From NCBI RefSeq assembly GCF_002742285.1, contig NZ_MDGM01000003.1, forward strand, positions 186,001 to 250,000: DNA of 64,000 nucleotides, read 5' to 3'. Under the pieces are notes generated by a model. It searched no databases. It saw nothing but the letters and a program-made list of their open reading frames with translations, and had not been told where the DNA came from. Source of the DNA: Paramylibacter kogurei (lineage in GTDB: Bacteria; Pseudomonadota; Alphaproteobacteria; Rhodobacterales; Rhodobacteraceae). The translations under genes and the position numbers were made by a program. Positions within the stretch are counted from its first letter, which is position 1. Each line of letters starts with the position of its first letter. Positions 9,777-17,630 of this stretch are shown here, piece after piece.

Positions 9777-10546
9777 AGATCGCCGCAATTGGTAATAGCC
9801 ATATTGGTGCATTGAAATTGGGTTGGGATTCAATTTCAAAAAAACACAAAAACGTTGAAATTACATTTTTTGCTGCGGCACGCGAAGCGTTGCGGGACAT
9901 GGAATTGAAAGATGGAAAATTGGTTCCAACCAATGACGTGTTGGCGCGTCGATTGGAACAATTTTCAAACGGCGTATCGGAAATTGACCCTGAACAATAT
10001 GATGCATTTTTCATCGTTGGGGGCTGGAAAATTTTTCCGGTGGATAAGCGTACATCATCTGCCGTGCAATCAACCATCGCTTCGGATAGTTTTGAAAACA
10101 CTGTTGGCGGAAACTTGGCAAAGCTGTTGCGCTCCGCAACCGATAAACCAATTTATTTGGGCCACAATCCATTGCGCGCACAGACCAAAGCATTCGTCAA
10201 AGAATTTAAATCAATGTCGCTTAGTTATGCCCAACGTATTGAGGCCGTTCAAAAGATTGCGCAGGAACATTCGGTAACTGTGGTCGCACAGCCCGATAAA
10301 ACGCGAAGCTCTGAATTTTCGACAGTTGAAAAATATGCGAAATCTTCGGCGCGATTGCGTTCAACGCAACTCAATGATGCAATTGAGGAAAAGAAAAAGC
10401 GCAATGAAAAGCGAATTGCGATGGGTAAAAAACCACTCAAAATCGCGAGCCCAAAAAACCTAAGCCATGGTAAAAATGAGAAAAGCCATATGAACGGTGA
10501 TTATGGTGCATTATATATGTCCGCTTTGTTAAGCACGATGAAATAA
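9773..10546 (+). CDS. SGNH-like protein, tandem paralogue 1
   Basis: I recognise no named family. The 257-residue product begins MKIAAIGNSHIGALK, so Gly7-Asn8-Ser9-His10 sits right after a short beta strand, as the nucleophile block does in SGNH hydrolases (GDSH/GNSH). A late HMNGDYG (His239) could supply the catalytic histidine. DAFFIVGGWKIF in the middle resembles the corresponding part of the next gene. The start overlaps the GSCFA stop by four bases. An upstream in-frame ATG at 9734 lies inside the GSCFA gene and is less likely. Likely role is modification of a surface glycan or its precursor; this is inferred from the fold and neighbours. Confidence 0.72.
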   Translation: MKIAAIGNSHIGALKLGWDSISKKHKNVEITFFAAAREALRDMELKDGKLVPTNDVLARRLEQFSNGVSEIDPEQYDAFFIVGGWKIFPVDKRTSSAVQSTIASDSFENTVGGNLAKLLRSATDKPIYLGHNPLRAQTKAFVKEFKSMSLSYAQRIEAVQKIAQEHSVTVVAQPDKTRSSEFSTVEKYAKSSARLRSTQLNDAIEEKKKRNEKRIAMGKKPLKIASPKNLSHGKNEKSHMNGDYGALYMSALLSTMK

Positions 10547-10578
10547 CGATCCGTGATGGTGTTTAGCTGGAGAATATC

Positions 10579-11271
10579 GTGAAAAAAATTGCGTTGATCG
10601 GGAATAGCCACGCTGGCGCGCTCAAACAAGGTTGGGACGTTATCCGCGGAGAGTTTCCAGATGTGTCGGTTACGTTTTTCAGCTCTGCACGCAGAACACT
10701 TGGCCAGCTAGAGGTCAGCGGAGACAAGTTAATTGCAAATAATGATGAGCTAAAATCAAAACTTGCGTTGTCTTCGAACGGATTGGATAGCATTGATTCC
10801 AATGCGTATGATGCATTTTTTGTAATCGGTGGCCAAAAAATCTTTGCAGAAGATAATCGCCTGTCAGGTGCTGTTAAAAAACTGCTTATGGAAGATGGTT
10901 TTAAAACAAGCGTGGGTGCGGTTGTTGTGTTGCGGTTGCGTCAAATAACACAAAAACCGATTTGGTTTTCACCCAATCCGTTAAAAGCGCATTTTGAAGA
11001 TTACATTCAACACTGGCACAACAAAGCCATCGCATTTGACGATCGCATTAATCTGTTATCAGAAGTGTTGTCCGAAATAGACGTATCGGTATTTGCCCAA
11101 CCAAAAGAAACGCGTAATTCCGAATTTTCCACATCAGAAGATTTTGCGCGTCAGCAACCCTCGTCCACACAGGGTAAACGAAATGGTGGCGATCGGGCAC
11201 ATATGAACGAAGCTTACGGCGTGATTTATATGCGTGCATTGGCCCAACATTTGTCGGCGCAATTATCCTAG
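10579..11271 (+). CDS. SGNH-like protein, tandem paralogue 2
   Basis: The 230-residue product is a diverged duplicate of the preceding gene. Both begin with the same block (here IGNSHAGALKQGWD, Ser10-His11), share DAFFVIGGQKIF in the middle, the NSEFST stretch and a late HMNEAYGVIYM (His208). The GTG start has a TGGAGA site 9 bases upstream, and the gene follows its paralogue after 32 bases in the same operon. The family is unnamed to me; a serine-hydrolase-like fold is the best guess. It is convergent with a sulfotransferase, whose stop lies one base further on. Confidence 0.72.
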   Translation: MKKIALIGNSHAGALKQGWDVIRGEFPDVSVTFFSSARRTLGQLEVSGDKLIANNDELKSKLALSSNGLDSIDSNAYDAFFVIGGQKIFAEDNRLSGAVKKLLMEDGFKTSVGAVVVLRLRQITQKPIWFSPNPLKAHFEDYIQHWHNKAIAFDDRINLLSEVLSEIDVSVFAQPKETRNSEFSTSEDFARQQPSSTQGKRNGGDRAHMNEAYGVIYMRALAQHLSAQLS

Positions 11272-11272
11272 G

Positions 11273-12091
11273 CTACTTTAGAATTGATTTGATCATCTCA
11301 AAGTTTTCAGCACCAAATCCTTGATTAAGAGCAAAATCAAAAAAGTTTTGCTTTATTTGCGCTGAACGCTCTTTCTTGATCAACTTTTTCAATTTTCTTT
11401 CGGCAAGGTTTTTATGTGGTTCAAACCCAGATTTGCGGGCATGTTCGACAATGCGAAGATTGGAATCCGTTTGGTTTTTGGTCAACTCACGAAAATCGAT
11501 TTTCAAGACTTTGTCTTGGTTCGCGTTCAAAATGGACTGTAAATTTCGCATATGATTAATCACAATTGGCACCTCGCGCCAGATCGCAAAATTTAACAGA
11601 TCATCGTCTATTTCAGTTTGAGCATATGGATCGGATGCCCCATCACCTTGTGGCAAATGATACATGCCAGTCGTTTTTGCCATCGCGCGCGATATTGATT
11701 GATCCAAAATAGATGGGCGCACAACGGAAACCAAATTAACGGCGTCGTATGTGCGATAAGCCCAATCAATTACATTTTGCGCCGCTTGCACGGGGTGGGT
11801 TTCTTTTTCACCACCCAACATCCAATTTACGTGATCTGCGTATGAAACCATGAGTTTTAACCCATAGACGTCAGGCGAATTATCGTCCCCGCCCTTTTTC
11901 GCGATCAAATCGATGACATCCTGTTCGCTGACCGTTAAATCACCGCCTTGTTTGAATGCTTTCTTATCTTTGCGGATCAGTGGCATCAGATGCTCACCAG
12001 GTACACCCATTCCACCCATATCTTGGATGTCTGATCTTAAGAGCGTGCTTCCAGATCTTTGGGTTGCGATTAACAGGGTAAGTTTGGCCAT
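11273..12091 (-). CDS. Stf0-type sulfotransferase (copy A)
   Basis: The 272-residue product starts MAKLTLLIATQRSGSTLL; TQRSGST is the 5'-phosphosulfate loop of PAPS-dependent sulfotransferases. A second PAPS element is seen in VRPSILDQSISRAMAKTTG. The Stf0 group sulfates sugars such as trehalose. The closest relatives in the window are the genes at 20350 and 21219, so this is one of three paralogues. The ATG at 12091 matches the start of the paralogues; the reading frame extends 24 codons further upstream without homology. It is divergent from the two-domain glycosyltransferase at 12208. The acceptor is probably a glycan made by the neighbouring enzymes. Confidence 0.85.
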   Translation of the reverse strand: MAKLTLLIATQRSGSTLLRSDIQDMGGMGVPGEHLMPLIRKDKKAFKQGGDLTVSEQDVIDLIAKKGGDDNSPDVYGLKLMVSYADHVNWMLGGEKETHPVQAAQNVIDWAYRTYDAVNLVSVVRPSILDQSISRAMAKTTGMYHLPQGDGASDPYAQTEIDDDLLNFAIWREVPIVINHMRNLQSILNANQDKVLKIDFRELTKNQTDSNLRIVEHARKSGFEPHKNLAERKLKKLIKKERSAQIKQNFFDFALNQGFGAENFEMIKSILK

Positions 12092-12207
12092 TATAAATTC
12101 TCTGTATTGGGAGCTTTGCTTAAGAATTATGAGCAAATTATTTATATTGTTACTACTTTGCAATGGCGACGCTTACCAGTAAAACGGACTAAATTTGAGG
12201 GATTATT

Positions 12208-14166
12208 ATGACGAACCATCCGTTGTCTGGGATTGCAATAACGTTAACCCATGCTGGTGTTATGGATCAGTTGGTAAACGTCGTAAATTGGCACTTAAAT
12301 CAAGGGGTTGAACACGTTTTCATCTATCTTGATCGTCCCTTAAACGATTATTCAGAATTGTTTTCGTCTGATCCGCGGGTTTCCATTACGCATTGCACAA
12401 TGGATTATTGGAAAACACGGATCAAAGGGCGCGTCATAAGTGTCGAGGCAAAACAAATGTTTGCTTTGAAAACCAGCCTTGATTTGGCCAAAGAAATGGG
12501 CATTCGATATGTTGCATCGATTGATAGTGACGAGCTTGTCTATGCGCCCCAACCGCTTGCTGACTTGTTGGATCAACAGCACGAAAATTTTGGGTCATTC
12601 ATGTTAAGCGTGGTCGAGGCGCGCCATTCCCCAACCAGCGATGTGACGAACCCCTTTGGGGCAGATATCTTTTTGAAACGCAATATTGCCACCACTTGGT
12701 TTGGTGCACGAAAGGGCAAGTATTCATCGCTGCAACGCAAAGGCTTTTTTGGATACACGACTGGGAAAACGATTTACAAAATCCCTGCGAACTATGAATC
12801 AATTGGCGTGCATCGCCCCAGCCCCAAGAACGATGAATTAAAAGTGTCTAAACTTGAACCCTCGTTTGGTCATATTCTTCATTTTGATTGCGGAAATATT
12901 GAAACCTGGCGGGCAAAGTGGACGCAGCGCTTAATCGGTACAACGCTTGCGCGGGGAATGCGTGAAAAGCGTCGTCAACAATTGACGCTGTTTGCCGATG
13001 CATACACTGAAGGTTTGATCGCGCTGGAACGATTGTATCGCGCGTTGTTTGTCTTGCCTCAGAGCCAAATTCAGCAACTTGAAAGTAAGGGAAATTTGTT
13101 TTCGCCAAACTTGGCGGACACTGATTTTGATCAGCCGTATTCAGCAACAAAAGTCAAAGGGTTTAGCAGTTTTGATATTTGCCCTGAATATCCCGTCTTG
13201 CCCAGAAACCCGGTCAAATATCAATTTGCAATGGCTTGTGATCGCAACTTTGTAAAACCTGCGTATGCCTGTATTTTGTCGGTGATGGATAAAATGGACC
13301 CAAACCAACCGGTACGGGTATTTTTGCTGGTCGATAGTTTGCTCCCTGAAGATTTTGCACATTTGAATTCGCTCTCAAATGTGTTCAAAAACCTACAGCT
13401 ACATATTTGTGACGAAACACTTAAGCTGGATCGCGATGTCGGTATCAAAGACAAAAAACGCGCAACATTTTCGCGACTATATTTGCCAGAACACATTCAA
13501 TCCGGGCGGGTGATCTATATCGATAGTGATATGTTGGTCATGAAAGATATTTCGTATCTGTTCGATATGGATATGGAAAATAACATCGTCGCAGGCGTAA
13601 GCGATAGTGCGGCGTTACGGATCAAATATGCCCCCAATCGCATTTCAGCCGAGAAAACGGAACGATTGTCCGACATTGTTGGAGGGCAGGAAAATGTTCT
13701 GGATTACCTTAACGCCGGATTGTTGGTTTTGGACATGGATCATCCAGAATACCTAGAGCGCGCATTAAGGGGTTTGGATTTGTTGAAAACAGATGCACGC
13801 GCGTTGACCCAGCGTGATCAGGATGCGGTCAATATCGTGTTCAAAGACAAAAAATTGCGATTAACCAGCAAGGTTAATTATATGATTCAGTTTTTCGAAG
13901 CGCGATATCGCGATGCTCCTGAAATTTTAGAAATGAAAGAAGAACATAAAGACGCTGAAATTTTTCATTATTCTGGAAGCAAGAAACCCTGGCACACGCA
14001 TAAATCTCCGTCTAACAAATATATCCAATTGTATCGTGGGACGATTAAAGCCTTGGAACAGAAATGGAATGCGGATTGCGAATTTACGTATACGACAAAG
14101 CCTAAAATCAATAAGCCAAATTTGGCACATCGTGCCTATCGTAAGATTTTTCGTTTACCGAATTGA
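12208..14166 (+). CDS. Two-domain glycosyltransferase (GT92/GT2-like + GT8)
   Basis: The 652-residue protein joins two transferases. The first, about residues 1-300, resembles the GT92/Glyco_tranf_2_4 group (LTHAGVMDQLVNVVNWHLNQ, with metal-binding Asp106-Ser-Asp108). The second, about 330-630, is a GT8 domain like LPS galactosyl/glucosyltransferases, with YIDSDML (Asp439/Asp441), LNAGLLVLDMD and a late HYSGSKKPWH. Each half carries its own DxD, so both may be active and could add two consecutive sugars. GAGGGA lies just before the start. It is flanked by sulfotransferases on the opposite strand on both sides. Donor and acceptor cannot be read from sequence. Confidence 0.85.
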   Translation: MTNHPLSGIAITLTHAGVMDQLVNVVNWHLNQGVEHVFIYLDRPLNDYSELFSSDPRVSITHCTMDYWKTRIKGRVISVEAKQMFALKTSLDLAKEMGIRYVASIDSDELVYAPQPLADLLDQQHENFGSFMLSVVEARHSPTSDVTNPFGADIFLKRNIATTWFGARKGKYSSLQRKGFFGYTTGKTIYKIPANYESIGVHRPSPKNDELKVSKLEPSFGHILHFDCGNIETWRAKWTQRLIGTTLARGMREKRRQQLTLFADAYTEGLIALERLYRALFVLPQSQIQQLESKGNLFSPNLADTDFDQPYSATKVKGFSSFDICPEYPVLPRNPVKYQFAMACDRNFVKPAYACILSVMDKMDPNQPVRVFLLVDSLLPEDFAHLNSLSNVFKNLQLHICDETLKLDRDVGIKDKKRATFSRLYLPEHIQSGRVIYIDSDMLVMKDISYLFDMDMENNIVAGVSDSAALRIKYAPNRISAEKTERLSDIVGGQENVLDYLNAGLLVLDMDHPEYLERALRGLDLLKTDARALTQRDQDAVNIVFKDKKLRLTSKVNYMIQFFEARYRDAPEILEMKEEHKDAEIFHYSGSKKPWHTHKSPSNKYIQLYRGTIKALEQKWNADCEFTYTTKPKINKPNLAHRAYRKIFRLPN

Positions 14167-14168
14167 TA

Positions 14169-15398
14169 TCAACCGTTTAAACGGCGCCACACTGAAACCA
14201 TAACCTTTTTGAATTTACGAGTAATGTCGGCGACAAGATAACGTTTTGAACTGTTTGAAAGCCGTGCTTGCAAAATTTTACGTGCACGGCGCAAATCGTC
14301 ATTAACACCCATTAATCGCTGAGAAATATTTTTATCTGATCCGTTCGTGGTGATGATTTTGTCCAGATTTCTGAATGCAAGTGCGCGTGCACTTGGCCCG
14401 CAATGGCGTTCGATTGAATCTGCTAGTACATTCAATTTAACAACAAGATTTGCGTCTTGGGCATTTGGAACAGGCGTGTCGGTATAATGGAGAGTTTTCC
14501 ATTCTGAAAATTCGGATGCATCAGATTGCATCCAATTTTTGGCAATCCATTCATTTGATGCTTGGTATCTCATGCGTAATTTTTCGGCGGTCTTTTTTGG
14601 TAACAAATCAAAATTGTTGTCTTCGCCAGCGTCGTATAATTCGCGTACGATTTTGGTGCGCGTTTCTTTGTTGGTGATGACCAAGCTGTTTAAAATACGT
14701 AACGCAAAGCTATTTAACCCGCTTGTGCTTGGGTATTTTGCTGCGTTTTGATTGGACAAGAATGTTTGGGTTTCTGGTGTTAATCCAAGCTCTGCACATA
14801 ACCAATTCATTAATCCTAAATTGGCAACGATTTCATCATATGATCCAACCCGAAAATTTTTGGAACCAACGATTTCGCGCCACGGTTGGAACCGCGCCTT
14901 GTAATCGAAAAGTTGTTCGTCGAGGTCGTTGCAAAATTGTTCAATGCTTCTGATTTCGAAATCAATAAAACCATCCAGCAATTGTTTGTAATAACTTTCA
15001 ATCCAGCGATCTTGGCGGCGCAATACAAGTATCACGACAATTTTTTCAAAATATTGAAACCGCGCCAAATATTGTTTTGCGGTTACACGGCGGCGCCAAA
15101 TGGTAAAATTTTCAGACGAAATCAAAACGGATTTTGGCTTTAACCGTTCACAATCCTCGATTAATCGCTGGTGAATGCTTTTTTGTTCGCGGCGATGCGT
15201 AAACGCGCCGTGACCAGAATTGGCGCCCGAACGCGTTGTGAGTTGCCCATTTTGCACACCTGCATAATCTGGAAAAAACAAACCCTCGTTTTCCAAAAGA
15301 TATTCTTGATTTTCGCGCAGAATATTTTGCAGATAAGTTGTCCCTGTTTTGTGCATTCCGATGTGCAGATACAATGTTGGCTTGTTGGTTTTTTCCAT
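14169..15398 (-). CDS. PAPS-dependent sulfotransferase family protein
   Basis: The 409-residue protein begins with LYLHIGMHKTGTTYLQNIL, the 5'-phosphosulfate loop of the large sulfotransferase family found in rhodobacterial glycan clusters. IVVILVLRRQDRWIESYYKQ is the expected 3'-phosphate-binding region. The C-terminal 60 residues are basic and predicted helical. It is the last gene of a tight minus-strand unit (epimerase, GT2, this gene) with gaps of only 3-4 bases, so it probably modifies the sugar that the GT2 transfers. It is convergent with the GT92-GT8 gene, with 2 bases between the stops and a 12-bp palindrome CCGTTTAAACGG at 14173-14184 in its last codons. Confidence 0.83.
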   Translation of the reverse strand: MEKTNKPTLYLHIGMHKTGTTYLQNILRENQEYLLENEGLFFPDYAGVQNGQLTTRSGANSGHGAFTHRREQKSIHQRLIEDCERLKPKSVLISSENFTIWRRRVTAKQYLARFQYFEKIVVILVLRRQDRWIESYYKQLLDGFIDFEIRSIEQFCNDLDEQLFDYKARFQPWREIVGSKNFRVGSYDEIVANLGLMNWLCAELGLTPETQTFLSNQNAAKYPSTSGLNSFALRILNSLVITNKETRTKIVRELYDAGEDNNFDLLPKKTAEKLRMRYQASNEWIAKNWMQSDASEFSEWKTLHYTDTPVPNAQDANLVVKLNVLADSIERHCGPSARALAFRNLDKIITTNGSDKNISQRLMGVNDDLRRARKILQARLSNSSKRYLVADITRKFKKVMVSVWRRLNG

Positions 15399-15401
15399 CT
15401 G

Positions 15402-16238
15402 TTAATTCACCTTTTTGCGCAAAACGGTGCGATAGAAAAATGCAAGTATTGGGCGTGTCAGTGGAATCCGCAATGGCGCACGAATAAGAAATGATGCAAT
15501 CGCTGGAAAGACACCAAGCCCCATGAAACGCGGTGCATTGAGAACGAACAAACGGAATTCTGCACGAAAGTAATCTATCCCGCTTCTGCGATGCGCGATG
15601 CGATCTGCGTTTGCGTGCAATAGCACCTCGTCTACATTAAAAAGCGTATTTCCTTTGCGCAACATGGTGACCCAAAGTTTGAAATCTTCCATGCGCCCAC
15701 CGCGATACCCGCCAGCGGCAAGCACGGCGGACTTTGAATAACAACAGTTGTTGTGATTGATAGGGCTGCGAAAAAAGGATGAAAAATTTCGTTTGGTGAC
15801 ATGGCCACGCGGCAGGTTTCGAATTTGTTTGGCCCCATTTGATTGGAACTCTTGTATCGGGCCAGAACATACGGATGCATGGTTTTGATCAAATGCGGTT
15901 ACCAGCGTTTCAAACCGTTTTGGCAGATTTTGATCATCCGTATCGCACCGCATCACAAGATCAAATTTGCAATGTTGCAACCCTGTGTTCAAGCTTTCGC
16001 CAAGCGATGATTTTTCTGTTGCGATTTGGCGCAGAGGTAGCCCGTTTGACAATTTTGCAAGCAATTGATCACGCGCTGCACTGATTGGCCCGTCGATCAC
16101 CAAAACAATTTCAGTCGCGTGCAATGTTTGCGCGCGAAGTGAATCAAAAAATCGTTTTAGATTTTCATCCGTTTCACCCGCGAAAGTCACCGCAAGCACG
16201 CTAAACGGCGGAGCAATATTATGCTGTTGCTCCGCCAT
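15402..16238 (-). CDS. Family 2 glycosyltransferase
   Basis: The 278-residue product has a GT2 GT-A domain: FSVLAVTFAGETDENLKRFF, then IVLVIDGP and MRCDTDDQNLPKRF with the metal-binding Asp-Thr-Asp. It should transfer a sugar from a nucleotide donor to a growing glycan at the cytoplasmic membrane face. It sits between an epimerase (4 bases upstream) and a sulfotransferase (3 bases downstream), in what must be one transcript. The donor sugar is unknown, although an adjacent epimerase often makes it. Confidence 0.85.
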   Translation of the reverse strand: MAEQQHNIAPPFSVLAVTFAGETDENLKRFFDSLRAQTLHATEIVLVIDGPISAARDQLLAKLSNGLPLRQIATEKSSLGESLNTGLQHCKFDLVMRCDTDDQNLPKRFETLVTAFDQNHASVCSGPIQEFQSNGAKQIRNLPRGHVTKRNFSSFFRSPINHNNCCYSKSAVLAAGGYRGGRMEDFKLWVTMLRKGNTLFNVDEVLLHANADRIAHRRSGIDYFRAEFRLFVLNAPRFMGLGVFPAIASFLIRAPLRIPLTRPILAFFYRTVLRKKVN

Positions 16239-16242
16239 TGCG

Positions 16243-17202
16243 TTATTTCAACAGATTTTTGTAATAGTTGAAGGTCTGTTCCAAACCACTGGAAAGGCTT
16301 GTGATGTTTTGCCCAAGCAAAACTTCAACATCAGATTTACGTGCGCTGACTTCGCGCGGTTCTGTTGCCAACAATTCTTTGGCCTCGTCGCGTTGATATT
16401 TTAGTGGCTTGTTTGCCGCGGCTTCTAATGCGGCGACCACATCATTAAGCGATACGGTTTCGCCACTTCCGATCATGTTCACTTTGTCGAACGGTTCGCC
16501 ATTGGTCATACGTTTTGCAAGCGTCGCAACACCGTTACCTACATCGCCAGAAAATACAAAATCGCGACGCTGTTCACCGTCGCCATTTATGGTCACAGTT
16601 GTGTCTTGTAATAATGCGCGGGTAAACGCGTGGATCGCGCTTTTCTTTAATTCTGAATGCGTGCCGTACACATTGGTAAAGCGAACAATCGAAAATTCTG
16701 CGCCGCGTAGACCAACCAGTTTTTCAAGAACCATTTCTTCGGCCGCTTTGGATGCGCCATAGAAATTTTTCGGGCAATAAACGCTATCGGTATTGATTTC
16801 AAATGTACCATCAAACAACGCGCCCGCAGTGGAAATCAGAATAAACCGATCACCCTCGCGTACAGATTCCATCACAAACTGTGCCGGGTCTTTGATATTG
16901 GCGTCGATGAAATCAAGCGGGCGATCCTTGGATTCCGCCACACGTGTTTCACCCGCCAGAAAAATAAACGTGCGCGGTGCATCCGCATGTTTGTCCAAAA
17001 ATGATTTTACGGATTCATCGTTATAATGTGCGATGCATTGTTGTAATCCCAGCTGCTCGTACCCAGAACATGCATTGCTCAGGTTATCAATAACGAGCGG
17101 TTTGAATTGAGAAAATTCGGGATTTTGCGCAACCGCGTCCAAAATATTACGCCCCACAAACCCATAACCGCCAACCAAAATCAAAGGATTATCTTGCACC
17201 AT
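16243..17202 (-). CDS. NAD-dependent sugar epimerase/dehydratase
   Basis: The 319-residue protein is an extended short-chain dehydrogenase acting on nucleotide sugars. It has the Rossmann motif VGGYGFVG near the start, LISTAGALF for the catalytic serine/threonine region and YGASK for the Tyr-x-x-x-Lys pair. GDGEQRRDFVFSGDV is typical of the UDP-glucose-4-epimerase/dTDP-glucose-dehydratase group. The specific sugar is not evident. It is first in the three-gene unit with the GT2 and the sulfotransferase, and divergent from the small gene at 17416. Confidence 0.82.
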   Translation of the reverse strand: MVQDNPLILVGGYGFVGRNILDAVAQNPEFSQFKPLVIDNLSNACSGYEQLGLQQCIAHYNDESVKSFLDKHADAPRTFIFLAGETRVAESKDRPLDFIDANIKDPAQFVMESVREGDRFILISTAGALFDGTFEINTDSVYCPKNFYGASKAAEEMVLEKLVGLRGAEFSIVRFTNVYGTHSELKKSAIHAFTRALLQDTTVTINGDGEQRRDFVFSGDVGNGVATLAKRMTNGEPFDKVNMIGSGETVSLNDVVAALEAAANKPLKYQRDEAKELLATEPREVSARKSDVEVLLGQNITSLSSGLEQTFNYYKNLLK

Positions 17203-17415
17203 TTATACACCAATATTTTTGCGCATACCGCGCAGTTACGTTTAGCGCCTTTTCGCACAGCCCCGAAAAGGTTTCAACATTCAAGTGTTGTTGGGTTTTT
17301 TTGAAAAAAACACGCATAAGATGTTGTGTAAATCTTTAAATTCGATGGGTTACCTACTATATCGGCGACAACGATGAATCGTGATGTATTTTTAATTTTA
17401 GGGGCGATATCAGTA

Positions 17416-17598
17416 ATGACAAAAACTGTACAAGACAAAAAAGCTGCGCAGAAAAAGCTTGTGGAAGATTTGCACAACAAAGTAGAGATTAACGAGCTTC
17501 GAAATCGCGATGCTGTGGCGCGTATGGGCATGATGGAGGCGGAGCTTCGCATTTTGCAAATTCGCAAAGAGATTGCGCAATTGGAAGCAACAAAATAA
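17416..17598 (+). CDS. Small coiled-coil protein, unknown
   Basis: This 60-residue product is almost entirely charged and helical with heptad-like spacing (KKLVEDLHNKVEINELRNR and later MMEAELRILQIRKEIAQLE). There is no membrane segment and no cysteine. I do not recognise a family. The ATG at 17416 has GGGGC about 11 bases upstream; an in-frame ATG at 17374 would add 14 hydrophobic residues. It precedes the 895-residue glycosyltransferase, which itself has coiled-coil segments at its C-terminus, by 32 bases. A role as partner of that enzyme is conceivable but unproven. The 213 bases before it, shared with the divergent epimerase gene, show an A/T-rich stretch but no convincing promoter. Confidence 0.55.
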   Translation: MTKTVQDKKAAQKKLVEDLHNKVEINELRNRDAVARMGMMEAELRILQIRKEIAQLEATK

Positions 17599-17630
17599 GC
17601 TGCTCTGAAAACGAAGATATAGGTTGAGAC

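Noticed and set aside
14173-14184. Palindrome CCGTTTAAACGG between convergent genes
   Set aside because: It lies within the coding end of the sulfotransferase and has no T run, so it is noted only as part of that gene.
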